Below, one piece after another: positions 35,001 to 46,900 of a DNA stretch of 52,029 bases (positions within the stretch are counted from its first letter, which is position 1; each line of letters begins with the position of its first letter). Position numbers and translations under genes: made by a program. The notes under the pieces are model-generated. The model saw only the letters and a program-made list of their open reading frames with translations, did not search any database and had not been told where the DNA came from. The stretch comes from Parachlorella kessleri (Eukaryota > Chlorophyta > Trebouxiophyceae > Chlorellales > Chlorellaceae), in assembly GCA_001598975.1 (NCBI GenBank), contig BBXU01000093.1:1-52029 (forward strand), in the 5' to 3' direction.

Positions 35001-38000
35001 GGAGGTGCAGGCGGCGGGGGTCATGGAACCCGTGTTGCCAGAAGGTGTATGCGCCCAGGTTGGCCAAGAGCACGGCAGTGGGATCCAGAGAGGGGGCCGC
35101 AGCTGGTGCATAGTACCTGGACACGACACAGGCAGTGGATGGTGTGTCTGTCCCTACTGAACAGATGCATGCTGCCAAGTGAGTTCCAGCCGCCCTAGAA
35201 CTTCAGCCACCCCCATGCTCACCGGTGGCAGCGCTGTTGGTCAGGGTCATGTGCAAGCTGTTTCACTGCCGGGTCTGCACCATGCATGCGCCAGCCGGCT
35301 CACCTCCGCAGGTGCTGCCGGTACTGCTCGAAGCTGGCAAAGGGGCGGTGGATGGGGAAGGGCGTGATGTTGAGGATGGCGGCCAGCACCGCAGCAGGCT
35401 GCAGCAGGCCTGCTTTGCCGCCCTGCGCCACCAGCTGAGCAGCTTCCAGGGAGACAGGCATGTGCCCCAGGAACCTGCAGGGGCCCGTGCACAGCTCCCC
35501 TGAAGCTTGACTCCTACAAACCTTATACTTGCGCTGGAAGTCCGTACCCTTGTCACTCAGAAGGGGCCCTGGCCGGCAAAGGCCGGGAAAAGCAACCGAT
35601 GTCCTACCAATGCGTGTGCAAGCACGTGCCAGCTTGGCTCACCTGCCGTAAGGCGTGGCCTGGTACTGCCCTGCCTTGGCCTTTGGCTCAGCAGCGCCTA
35701 TGTCCTCCAGATGCTCTAGGGCATCTGCACAAACCCAAGATGCCCACCTTGGAGACCCAGTCCAACATGCACATGCTGCCAGCAGCTTCTGCAAACTCTG
35801 CCTTCCTAGGCTCCCTCCTCCTACCTGGCAGCATGGAGTCGCGGGCATGGTGGGGCCACAGGCAAGCAAGCTTCAAGGACACAAGTGGGTCCCGTCCCCA
35901 CTGCTACTCACCTTTGCACACTACTCAAGCCCCAGGGAGCACCAGAAGCCAGCGGCAATGCCTACCCAAGCACTGCCATGGATCAGCAGTGCCAGCCTGC
36001 TAGCATCTTATAACAAAGCACAGCGGCACACACCTTGCACCACTTGCGGGTCAGGCGGGTCCATGCACCGCGCCAGCAGCTTCTGCGGGTGGTTGGTCAG
36101 CGCGCTGTCCGAGCACAGCAGGCCCAGCGTCTCGCGGCGCAGGGGCTGCAGCGTGACTGCCGGCGCCTCAAAGCGCGGCAGGGAGGTGTCGAAGACCCGC
36201 CGGGGGACCAGTCTGCAGGGCAGTTGTGGGTGTGTCAGCACGCTCGGAAGCATTGTGATGGATGTAGCATTGCTCAGGCTACTTGTTGGCAAGGCTGGGG
36301 CTTGTAGTATGCCATGGGAGACGCTGCATGCCACCTTTACCATCAGACATCATGGTGAGCAACATCCTGGCACTATTACAGGAACACAGGCGTGAAGGTG
36401 CAACTCTTGCCAGTATCGGAACACTGAGCAAGGCAGACTGCTGCACAAAGGCCACTAGGGCCACCAGGACCTCACCTGTAGACCACGCCGTCGCAGGTCC
36501 TGCCAGTCCTCCCCTTCCGCTGGTCTGCCTGGGACTTGGAGGCCCACACAATCCTGGCCTGGCTGGCCTGCCCATCCCTGCAACAATGGGGCCCACGCAG
36601 CTGGCTACCTCGCCCTGTGGGGAAACCAGTGCCCCAACACAGAAGCAACTGGTTGGTTGCTGCATCGCCCAAACACACAGCAGCAGCCATACCCACGCTT
36701 GCCGACAGTTTGCAGTGAATCATACATCTTTACAAGGCGCGCGGTCTACACAGGGTGGCAACACATACTGTGGTTTTTAGGAGTGGCACAGGCTCCATAC
36801 CTGTCCCAGGATATTTGGAGGGTTCTGCAGGCGTCCAGCACATAGTGGACGTGGGGGATGGTGACCGAAGACTCTGCAGGGCACAAGGAGCTTGAGGTTT
36901 ACACTGACCAATGGACGAAGGTCAAGTATTTGTAACATCTTAACACCAGCACAGCATCCCAGCACCAAATCCATGCCACTGCTCTGCCAGCCAGGTAGGG
37001 TGTGGCCCTCCATATCCCACACAACATCGCAGTAGCATAGGAGCTCATTTTCTGCCAACCGGCCCGTTCCCAGTGCAATGCTTGTAGGTGAGGTATGGGC
37101 CGCCCTCCCACCTGCGATGTTGGTCGCTAGGATGACCTTGCGCTGGCCGGCTGGGGCCGCCTCCATGCTGGCCAAGCAGTCGTCCACATCGATGGAGCTG
37201 TGCAGGGCGTAGATAGCCAGCGGCAGGCCTGCACTGACGCGCAATGCTGCACTTAATCGAGCCTGATTGGGAGAGAGGCTTCCAAGGATGGAACACAGCT
37301 GGCAGACAGAACCCCAGCATGGAACCTCCCTTCACTGACTAGCCTTTCCCAGCACGGCTACCTGCCCCCTAGGGCCATGCGTCCCTTCCTGTAGGACTTT
37401 GACTGTCTGCACTGCCCTTTCGATGCCCCTCCATAAAAAGCATACATGTGCAGGCACTACATAGTCACCCAGAGCAGCTGGGGGAGCCACTTCTTCACCG
37501 TTCGTGCTGCGACAACACCCACCCGTGGCCAGCAGTAGCTCGTGGAGGGTCTCCAGCGTCTTGTAAGTCGGCAGGAAGGCCAGCACCGCGTGGCTCAGGT
37601 CAAAGTCTGTGGCATGGAGTGCGGCCACCAGATCCCGCAGCAGCCCTTGCTCAGCTGACCCCACCCGGCCCTCCACCTGTGCGAGCGAGTGAGTAAGCCC
37701 GGGGAACAGTTCACTGTGTGCGCGCGAAGTTTCAAGGAAGATGGACTCAGAGGATGGGGGCTTGATATGTCGTGCGGGCAAAACACATTGGGAAAACCAG
37801 CATGGCGGTGCCGAGCTCCATGGCAGCAGTGCAAGGAACTATTAGCAGTCCGGCACTTGGCTATGTCTTGGACAGGAGCTGCCAATGACATACATGCCTC
37901 CGTTGCTTAGCGCCACCCCACTCCACGCGACCCACACGATATGGCAGTGCATTTTCAGGCTGGATGGCTGGATCTCATCTCCTTATTTGCCACACCTGCT

Positions 38001-39732
38001 CAGGGCTGGTGCGGTACAGATCCAGCAAGTCCTGGTGGGAGCCCCTCCCCTGCTGTGCCACCAGCTTCACCGCCTCCTCAAGGTACATCACTGCAGCACA
38101 GCTACCCGCCCGTTGCATGCGAGGCTCTCTGTCTTTCTGCCAAGCAGCAAGTACTTGTCAATACAGGCGCAGAATGCCAAATCCCGACTGCCTCTCCGGC
38201 AATTTGCCGACACTAGCAGACATCCCTACTCACTCTCAAGTAGAGATCGCCCCACTGCCTCCAACTTGGCTATGGTTGTTGACTGGCACCACAGCTCTAC
38301 CTACCTCTTGTCGTGAGCAGCAGGTGCCGCAGCGTGAGCCCATAGTCTGGGATGTCCACTCGGTCCAGCCTGCCATCCAGGATACCCTTGAAGTAGCGTT
38401 CGTAGCTGCAACCAAGGGGATGGAAGGTTGCCAGTGAGCTGAGTATGACTCAGTGCCCATCAAGGGAAGCCCAACGGCCCAAAGGCTTCCTGTCTGGGAA
38501 GGCGGGCCGGCTTTGCTTTTGCACAATTGAACCCCAACCAGCTTGAGTCCCTCGACAAGCATGCAACCGGTGTGGTGGCGTGCAAGCATCGGCGCCGTCC
38601 ATGCAGTGGCACCCACAAATCCAAAAGTACACACCTGTCTATGTCGGCGGTTGCAGACATGAGCACCAGCTTCAGGGCACGGTGTGAGGCCATGAACTCT
38701 CGGAGGCAGGTCAGTACGAGGTCTGCAGGGAGGAAGAGCCAGCGTCTACGGTGTACAAGCAGTTCCAAGTGTGTTTCCATGTTTGCCTCGCGGGTGCACA
38801 GGTACAGCTGCACAGGCATGCAGCATGCATGTGGTAAGCACTTGTCAGCAAAAGGCTGGCTGGTTGCCAAAACATTGTAGCGTGGATGGAAGCTGTGCTG
38901 GGTTGGTGCCCCCTACCTGACTCCACACTGCGCTCGTGCACTTCATCCATAACAATACATTTGAAGGCTGCCAGAGCCTGCAGGACCACTGAAGTTACGT
39001 TAGTTCTGTACGCCGGTCTGAGCACAAACTCGCCCCTTAGGCTACATGCATTTCTGCCTCATGGTTGAGTGTGTGCGTTGCTGCAGCCCTGTGACCGGCC
39101 TCCTGTCATATTGCGCAATGGAACCAAACACCCCTTCAACCCCCACTCCTCAAGCGCCCGCGCTCCATGCAACAAAAACAGGACCCACCTTAAGGCCCTG
39201 CCCACGCATGTCCTCAAGCAGCACCCCCGCAGTGGCAAAGACGATGGACGTCTTGGAGGTATAGTGCGGCCGCTGCCCTATCCGGTACCCAACCTGCATT
39301 GTGATATACCCATGCAGTGACTCAAATTTCAAATGAGACGAGTGCCGGCAAAGCCTGGGCGGGTGCGGTGCACCATGGTCTGCCTTGGCACCTCTTCTAC
39401 TTAACATTGTCACAGTAGGGACCCTATGTGGGCACCACAGCCGCCGTGCACATCAACAGGTAGGTGTGCGCACCCCCGCTTACCTCGTCCCCGCCTAGAG
39501 TCACCCCTCGCTCCTCAGCCACCCTCTTGGCTACCGCCACCACTGCCAACCGACGGGGCTGCGTGCAGAGGATGGGCCCTCCAAGCTCCTCCAACAGCAT
39601 CTGCGGTACCCTGCTGCTCTTGCCGCAGCCCGTACTGCCCAAAACCAGCGTCACTCGGTTGAGAAAGACCTTGTCGCATATCTTCTTGCGCTCTTTATCA
39701 ACAGGCAGAGGCTTGAGTGCGGATAGTGTCAT
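32055..39732 (-). CDS. DEAH-type RNA helicase with CCCH zinc finger and BMT5-like (DUF2431) domain
   Basis: Nineteen exons (39732-39484, 39293-39189, 38977-38917, 38722-38635, 38405-38305, 38090-37996, 37676-37523, 37228-37112, 36873-36801, 36577-36476, 36212-36034, 35724-35643, 35474-35304, 35116-34762, 34536-34222, 33998-33526, 33295-33142, 32868-32614, 32267-32055) give about 1113 aa in consistent phase. Helicase motifs: I GSTGCGKSS (32-40), Ia TQPRRLAVVAVAKRVAEE, II DEVH (129-132), III MSAT, V ATNIAESSVTIP, VI QADQRKGRTGRT. Then a low-complexity linker, a CCCH finger (C-x7-C-x5-C-x3-H, about 810-828, CRFFSKGGCDRGASC), and a Rossmann-like region with VLVLGDGDLAFSEAL and LETYPGVEARLEAL, as in rRNA uridine-N3 methyltransferases of the BMT5 type. 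Plants have CCCH-helicases of this sort; RNA remodelling or modification is the likely role. A 39-nt optional exon (34111-34073) also fits. Exon 35116-34762 may end at 34732 instead, using a GT donor. Intron 34221-33999 begins GCAAGT. Confidence 0.88.
34360..34387. repeat. CTG/CAG trinucleotide run (polyAla in the helicase linker)
   Basis: Nine or so CTG units on the + strand, read as GCA (Ala) codons on the - strand in the linker before the CCCH finger. It is adjacent to other Ala/Gly low-complexity sequence and is likely length-variable. Confidence 0.75.
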
Positions 39733-40266
39733 GGTAGCTGTAGAAGCGAACACTGCCTGTTGCTACCGGAACCCACATGCCATCAAGTCATGACCGACTC
39801 CTCAGCCCTGGCAGCCAGTGAGATATATGAGCTGGAGAGTGCGTTACAGCAAGTAAGATAGTAAGCTGACGTAGCTTTATGCACTGGCGTCAAAGGGATG
39901 CGTTTCGGGCAAAGCAGGGCGCTGGGGCGCTTCGTCCCAGCATGAGTCTCAGGTGGCAGGTAGTGCGGATCAGAGCGGAGGTATGGGGTATAATGGACTG
40001 GCACGATGTATGCATTCTTGCTCTGTGTCTTGCCTTCCAGTAGGTCTCTCCTTGGGACAAGCTAAGGCCGCTGGATTAGCAGGTGAAGCTGGAGCCCCTT
40101 TATCAGGAGTAGGTTGGGAAGTAGGAAAATCCTGGCAACGATCATGCATGTCAACTAGAATGTAAGGCAGTTCAGTAAGCGTGGCATGCACATTATGTGT
40201 GCCTGCAGAAAGCACGTTGGGGAGTAATTGGGTTCATAACCACCACTCCTTCGGAGTGCCTCAACC

Positions 40267-40342
40267 CCAGTTAGCTGGCAGCTTTTAACCTTGTGGTCCT
40301 AATGGGGGAACACGCCAGGGTTCGATTCTGGGAGGGGCAACT
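40267..40342 (+). repeat. possible degenerate tRNA-like or SINE-like element
   Basis: GGTTCGATTC at 40319-40328 matches the pol III B-box/T-loop consensus, with CCAG and CTGG able to pair around it. TTAGCTGGCAG about 48 bp upstream loosely resembles an A-box. No full cloverleaf, anticodon stem or paired acceptor ends can be drawn, so it is not called as a tRNA gene. Confidence 0.25.
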
Positions 40343-40428
40343 TCTGCATTTTCACTTTCTGCATTGCCGCTGGTGCGTCCCGCGATATGCTGGGTGCACA
40401 GCCTCTGCTAGGCTGGCAATGTTTGTTG

Positions 40429-40502
40429 AATGTGTGTAATGTAATGCAACAAATGGGTGCTGGCTCCGTGGACGTTAAATGTGTGTAATGTAATGCAACA
40501 AA
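40429..40502. repeat. 25-bp direct repeat with 49-bp period
   Basis: AATGTGTGTAATGTAATGCA followed by ACAAA occurs at 40429-40453 and again, identical, at 40478-40502. Each unit carries a + strand TGTAA. It lies between the helicase promoter and the 3' end of the - helical-repeat copy, directly after the tRNA-like sequence, and may be part of the same element. Confidence 0.85.
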
Positions 40503-40920
40503 GCTGCCCAAGCAATGCGCAGTGGTGGTTTTTTCCTTGTGCTATAGCTGTATAGTACTGCGTAGAGTGACACCTAAACGTGTTGTGACCAAGGGAAGCC
40601 CTGGTTGGCCATGCCACGTCTAATCCTACTAACAGCCCTGGGGTCCGGGGTTGCCCGCCACACCGGTCGTGTCTGGTCCATGTGCCTCACAACTATGCTG
40701 CTCGCATTGCCTGCCTCTACCTGTTATAGTGTTAAAGAGGACAACAGCATCTTGAGGTCCGCAGTTGCACTGGGACATCCCAAGCAACCTTGGGAACCTG
40801 CTTGACCGGCACAGCAACTTCACCCAGAGAGAGCAATGCCACAAGCATCACTAATGCCATCAACGACTGCCGCAGCAAGCATGGCAGGCACCCGTGAACA
40901 AACACGCCTGCCTCACAAAG

Positions 40921-43900
40921 CTACCTAGCATGTGCCTGCTGCTCCTTGTGTACTTTCCTATGCTCCTCCTCGAGGTGCACATAAACACGCTCCAGGGCCG
41001 ACCGCGCCTTGTCAACAGCCCTCTGGCCACTTGCTCTGCAGCGGGCACAGCACATGCCCCCTGGTCAGGCTCTGCGCAACGTGGGCACGCATGCAGTGCA
41101 GATTTACTAGGAGGGTCTAGTCTATTCTTACAACTTTCACCACCCTTACGAGTCAGTCACACTCTTGTCACATATAGGAATGAAATGTCAAACAGGCTGC
41201 TACCAGGCAGGCTGTCACTGCCTTTGCTGCAGGCTGGAAGCACTGGATCCCCACCACAGTTGTATGACCTTGGGTCATGGAAACACAGCTAGGATGGACA
41301 CAGTGAAAGTATCCGGATTATTAGCATGCACCACTTGAGCACTGGTAGCTGGCCACCACCTCCTCATCACATGCCCGCTAGCCCTCGTTTTCACGGATAT
41401 GGCAGCTTGAGTTCTTAACTTGGGCTCTACTCCAAATTGCCTAGCTAGTGCATTGGCCAGGATGCCGTCTGGGGCCGGGGTGCATGGGTGTCAGACGGGA
41501 AACTTTCCCCAACCCGTCCAACCAGTGTACATAAGGAGTGGGATTAGGGGGCCCCAGTGCACACAGGGGGAGTAAACTCACTCGCTCCCAGCATGGCACA
41601 GTTCAAAACCCATTGTGTAAAAAGTTCACGACCACAACCGGCAGGCGTGTGACACACCATGGAATTCTCGGCAAATAGACCTGCGGGTGCTGCTGCTGCA
41701 CTTGCCTGAGGTCAAGGGTGACCGTCTGCTTGGGAACGGACGCCGGCAGGCCCGCCTCAGGCAGCCAGAACATGTTACGGTTCTTGCCATGCTGCAGGAG
41801 GAAGCAGACGTATCTAGTCACTTCAGGACCGCCCACCTGTGAGTTGCAGCAAGTTTCATAATCCCAAGCAAGGAAGCCACCGGATGCTGTCAAGGCGTGA
41901 GATACATACATTCGCAGTTGCCAGGGGAGTTGGTATCCTTCAACTGCGGAGGGGTTGCGACTGGACATGATTGCAGACCATCAAGGCAAGCTCGTACAGG
42001 ATAAAATCTGGTTAACCAAGAGGAACTCAATGCTGGAAGCTAAAATTGCATTGACTGATTATTAAAAGTTTCACTACCTTTGCCACCCAGCCATAGGCGA
42101 GCAGGTGTTGTTTGATATCCTCCATCGTGGTGGCATTCCTCACATCTGCACAGGTCCCAGCCAGCAAGGCTGTTGGATAATGTAAAAACAACACCAGGTG
42201 GCAGAGAGACACAGCAGGCAGCATGAAGCACATGGAGCAGTAGCACTCACAAGTCTTGAGGGAGCAGCCAAGCATCCTACTACAGCCAAGGTAACAAGTA
42301 AAGTGATGGGAACGCGCTGGTCTCAGGCACAAAGCTGTAGCCGTGCCTCCAAGTGCGCAATAGGAACCCCCCAGGGCTGCAGCCAGGAGCGGCTGGTGCG
42401 AGTTGTGCCTCCTCAGCTGCTAAATGTGGCAAGTCCCCACCTGACAACCGTTCCTCCCGCAGCTTGGCAGCTTCTGTGTAGGCGAGACCTGCCACCCCAA
42501 TCAAGGCTGCTTGGTCCGCCTGCTCCCCTGAAGCTGCAACAGGCAGGAAGCCTGCGGTGAGATGGGCTCCTGGGGCACGTAGTGCAGCAGGGCAACTCAA
42601 CAAGAAAGGCGTAGAACCTGCCTCTCCTGCTGGGAGTGTAGAAACCTAGGTTTCAAAGAAGCGGGTGGGGTCAGAGAGGGTGGCAGGCAGAGGAGGACAG
42701 GATGGCTGGATGGCAGCCCTTACGTGTCGATAAGTAGCACGGCCACGGCTCCAGGCAGAGCATTCAGCACCTGTTCGAGTCTCCAGCCTCTTGAGTTCCG
42801 GCCCGCCCTGCCGCGGTTGAAGCAGGACCGGCGTGAGACCTTCCTTCTGCAACGCAAACTCCTCTAAGGCTGCGACCAGGCCACCCTCGCTGTGCCCTTC
42901 AAGCTGGAAGCTGCCGTCTGCCCAGTCTAGCAAAGCGTTGTCACACCACAAGGCGTCCAGAAGCTGACAGCCCAGCAACTGGGTCAGTGGCTGCTGCTGG
43001 GCACATAGGGTGTGCATCAGGGCCTGGACTCCTGCGGCCAGCGGCGACGAGCCCAGGCCGGCCCCAGGGCACTCTTCTGTGGCTCTGTGGCATGCCATCA
43101 GCAGCCCCAGGGTCGCGATGACCAGCTCAGCGTCCAAGGGAGGAAACCTGTCGGGCGGTGCAGGCACTGCAGCGCTGCCGACAAGCACGCGCCTGGATGG
43201 CGACTCCTCCGACTGGGGACTGGCGCTGCTGGGTGGCCCTGGCGCGTCTGCTAGAAGGTCAGCTGCGACGCGGCCGCCGACCTCTGCCAGGGGTTCCAGC
43301 AAGGCGGCCGCTGGTGGTGCCTTCTGAGGCGTGTGCCTCGGTTGCTTCTGAGAGGAGCAACCTGAGCCATTGCAGCACCAGCAGCAGAGTGCGGCGGCTT
43401 AGGGGTTGCTGCCAGCTGTCAGCCATGTCCCTCAGGGCTTTCCAACCTGCAACCAGGCATGCGAGCATACCGGAATCCCATGTGTGCACAAGGAAGTGAG
43501 CTATGTTCGAAGAGGTCTGCCGTGTGGTTTGAGGCAAGCGCTTCCAACATTTGCCCAAGCCCTGGGCAGGCTGACAGGCATGCTCAGCAGGCGAACATTG
43601 AGCGAGTTTGTTTTGGTTACACGGCCTCCACGCTCGCAATCAAGCCAGACTAATGGTTAGTTACTGCTGCACTCGAGCACCAAGTCCCAGTGCAACTGCA
43701 GGGGGAGCGACCCTGAGGCCCACCTGGCTTCAGCTCATGCAGGCCCACCATGCGCACTGCTGCCAGCGCTTCTGCCGCCCCTGCCGTCAGCGGCATGGGC
43801 TTCTCAGCGACGGTGGCCAGCTGGCTCTGCCAGCGCTCCACCAGTTCAATGCAGCGGTCCCACTGAAAGTCCTGCTGGGCTGCAGGCCGCTGGCCGGGTT

Positions 43901-46900
43901 GTGAAGATAGTACTGATGGAGGTGTCACAGCTGGCACGGAGGAGACGGGGAAGAAAGTGTCGAGCAAAAGGCGGTTGTAGACCTGGTTGAGCAAGGGGGC
44001 ATCTGCCTGTGGCCAAACAGCAGATGCTGACGTCAGTGCTGTGAATGGTTAACATCGTTGCCCGCATATGCTAACTACCTTGTGAGCCGGGGGCGACATC
44101 TGACCTTCTGGCTGCTTATTATAGCAGCCAAAAATTCTGAGCTTGCCTTTGGAGGTCGGTTTGAGGCAAGTCAGAGCTTGCGGTGGGGACTTTCCCCTGC
44201 AGCAACTTGCCTTGGCGGGGGTCCTGCTGTAGCTCACAAAGTTGAATGCCTCCCTGATGATTGCCTGGTCTCCGAGTGCATCGCCCACAAGGAGGACTGC
44301 CATCTGCAACAAGTGTGAATTGCAAGGTGACCAGGGAACCAGGTGGAGCTGCATGAAGCCAAAGCATGCACATCAAAGCATGCACAGCCGAACCGAGGTG
44401 ACAAGTCCTGCTTTGCAGTACAATAGCCGGCACAGCACAGCACAGCACCCACCTGTGCTTCCAGCTTGGGAAGCTTCTGCACCCAGCCAGGACCGCGGTG
44501 TGTTCGCAGGTTGTGGCAGATGCCTCGCAGCACCTTTGCCACACTAAGGTCCAGTTCCTCACCCACAGCGCTGCGAGAGCCTGCATCCCGCCGTGCAGCG
44601 CACAGCAGTGCCCCCCAGTCGGCCAGCGAAGGCTGCAGGCCAGGCACCCAGTCAGGCAACCGAGCCAGCATAGCGCGCAGGTGGCCGCTTGTTCTTGGTG
44701 CTGTGTACGCATTGACAGCTGCGCTCAGCTGAGCCTGCAGCTCTGTCTGGTCAGCACCAGCCTCCTGTGATAGCTTAAGGCCCCAGAGTGCCAGCTGGGC
44801 AGCGCTCGGCAGCCCGTCACTGGAGGCGTGGTTGTCAGCTCCCTTCTTTGCTCCAACCCACGAGCGCACCACTGCACTCCTGGACGGCTGAACCTCAATG
44901 TGCCGGATAGCGTGGCAGGCCGCATTGCACAGTGCGCGTGCTAGTTTAACATTGCTCAAGAAGCGCAAAGCGACAGCCTGCCGCTGAAGAATCTCCAGCG
45001 CTAAGTTGGCAGCGCTTGTGCTGTTGCTGCTGCTGCCGGTGGTGCTGCTGCTCCTGCCACTGCCTTCTTCTATCAGGGCCAAGCAGGCGCGCAGAGCGGC
45101 CACATGACTTTTCAAAGGAAGGCTGGCCAGCTGCGCGCTGTCCAGACGGCTGTAGATAGCTGTCACAAGGTCAGCACGCCGGCGAGCGGAGCACAGCTGC
45201 ATGCATCGCTCAGCCACCTGCGGTGCTATACAGCAGCAAGTGAGTAATCAGCTGACGGTGAGGCCCCAGGATCATTTGGATTGGCATTGCAAAGTTTACC
45301 AGGCAGTGTTTCTGCCAATCTGGGACCAAGCCACAGGCCCGACTGACAAGCAAGTCATAAAATACGCACTGACTTACCTTCCTTGTATGTGTCTGTCTGG
45401 GATGGCATCTGGACAGCAGCATCTATGTTGCCATCCAGCACTGACCAGTGTACAGGTCACAGGATTTGTCACCTGGACAGTCAGTCCGCTCCGTGTGTGC
45501 AGCACTTCCTGGACTACCTCAATCACGTACTCTTGGCCGAGGTCAGCTGTCAGGTTCAATGCCTGCAAAACATGAGGGCTGCCGGGGTAAGGTCCGCAAT
45601 CCACCGCTCTGGGCAGCATCATGCAATGTGCTGCTCACCACCGCCACCTTGCCCAGCATTTGTCACTCACAGTCCGACAAATAGCAGAAGGGCTCCTACT
45701 GTGCTCACCTCTATGGGCCTCCCACGCTTGGCTTCGGACAGGGCTGCCAGCCGCTGCAGGCTCTGCTGTTCTCTTGTCCAAACCAGGCCAAACCAGGGCA
45801 AATCTAACTTGGTGATTACCCGCCAAGCATCACCCACCTGCAAGGCAAGAAGGATATCATCATCTAATCATGCCAGCAGCATATTTGGGAAATTGCCCCG
45901 TAAGCTGCTGGCTGCTGCGACCCACATTCTACTTGCCGGCTCAGTCATGTCCTCTACATGCCTGCACCAGTCTCCCTCTCTTGCCCACCTCTGTAAAGTG
46001 CTCAGTGCTGTACAGTGCTCCCACAATCTCCAGTGCTACACTTGCATCGGAGCGGCATGCTGCGGCCAGGGAGGGCTGCAGCAGCTGCCAGGCCGTTGCT
46101 GGCGCTCCACGCTTCAAGAGCAGCCGGGTGAGGAAGCAAGCCACAGGGCCAGCATTGTTCGCATCCAGGGAACCCAGCGCCTGAACTGCAAATGCTTAGT
46201 TCGACGACTTGTATGTCCAGCAATACATTAGTCCACTAGAGTGCAGAGGAACAGCAACAAGCTTGGTTTGCGCCCTGCTGCATGGGCCGGGCTGTTCTTC
46301 CTGCTGCACATGCACCCGGGTGTCTGACGCTATACAAGACCTGGTCCAGGCCTACCCTGAAGGTCAGTTTCTAACGCACGATGGGTGCCTCGTGACAGGC
46401 TGCTGAGGTTTCAGTCAGCACTAGATTGCCCTCGTGACGACCCGACCTGGCACACAAGCAAACTGCCATGGCTTACCTGCACAACATCTTTTACTTTGGC
46501 GTGTCTGCTCTCCAGCAAGCGCCGCCCCAGCCGCCCAGCCAGAGCCTGCTGGTCCTCCCAGCCCCGTTCACACTTCGCCACAGCTGCCAGAAGCTGACGT
46601 GCCAGCCTTGCCTGCACTCGAGTCGCTGCTGTGCCAAGCTGTCTTGCGGACCAACGAAACCCCGCGTCCGCCACCTTAGGCTCAGGCACTTCACTACTGT
46701 CCAATGCCCCGAGCGCCTGTATGCTGCCGGCTACAAGCTCGCCCAGTTGAAGCAGCGCCTCCTTCGTCAGACCTACGAGCCAGGCCACCAGCGTTCAGTC
46801 ATACTGGACATCTTCACTGCGCACCCTCTATACGTGTGCCCCCAAGCTAGACAGGCGGCTGCCTCCTACTTTTCCGCTGGCCCACACTGGTTGTTAGTGG

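Larger units (their letters stand above)
39733..40920. other. helicase promoter and 3' flank of the - helical-repeat copy
   Basis: 1.19 kb without a gene. Contents: the helicase upstream sequence next to 39733, a tRNA-like/SINE-like remnant (40267-40342), and a 49-bp-period tandem repeat (40429-40502). No ORF has a recognisable domain. Confidence 0.55.

Noticed and set aside
40267..40342. A functional tRNA gene
   Set aside because: Only the B-box/T-loop part is convincing; no anticodon stem or acceptor stem can be paired.
41036..41705. Extra exons in the long last intron of the - copy
   Set aside because: No open frame matches the + copy, and exons 23 and 24 join directly in phase 2 with a GC donor; the added sequence looks like an insertion.
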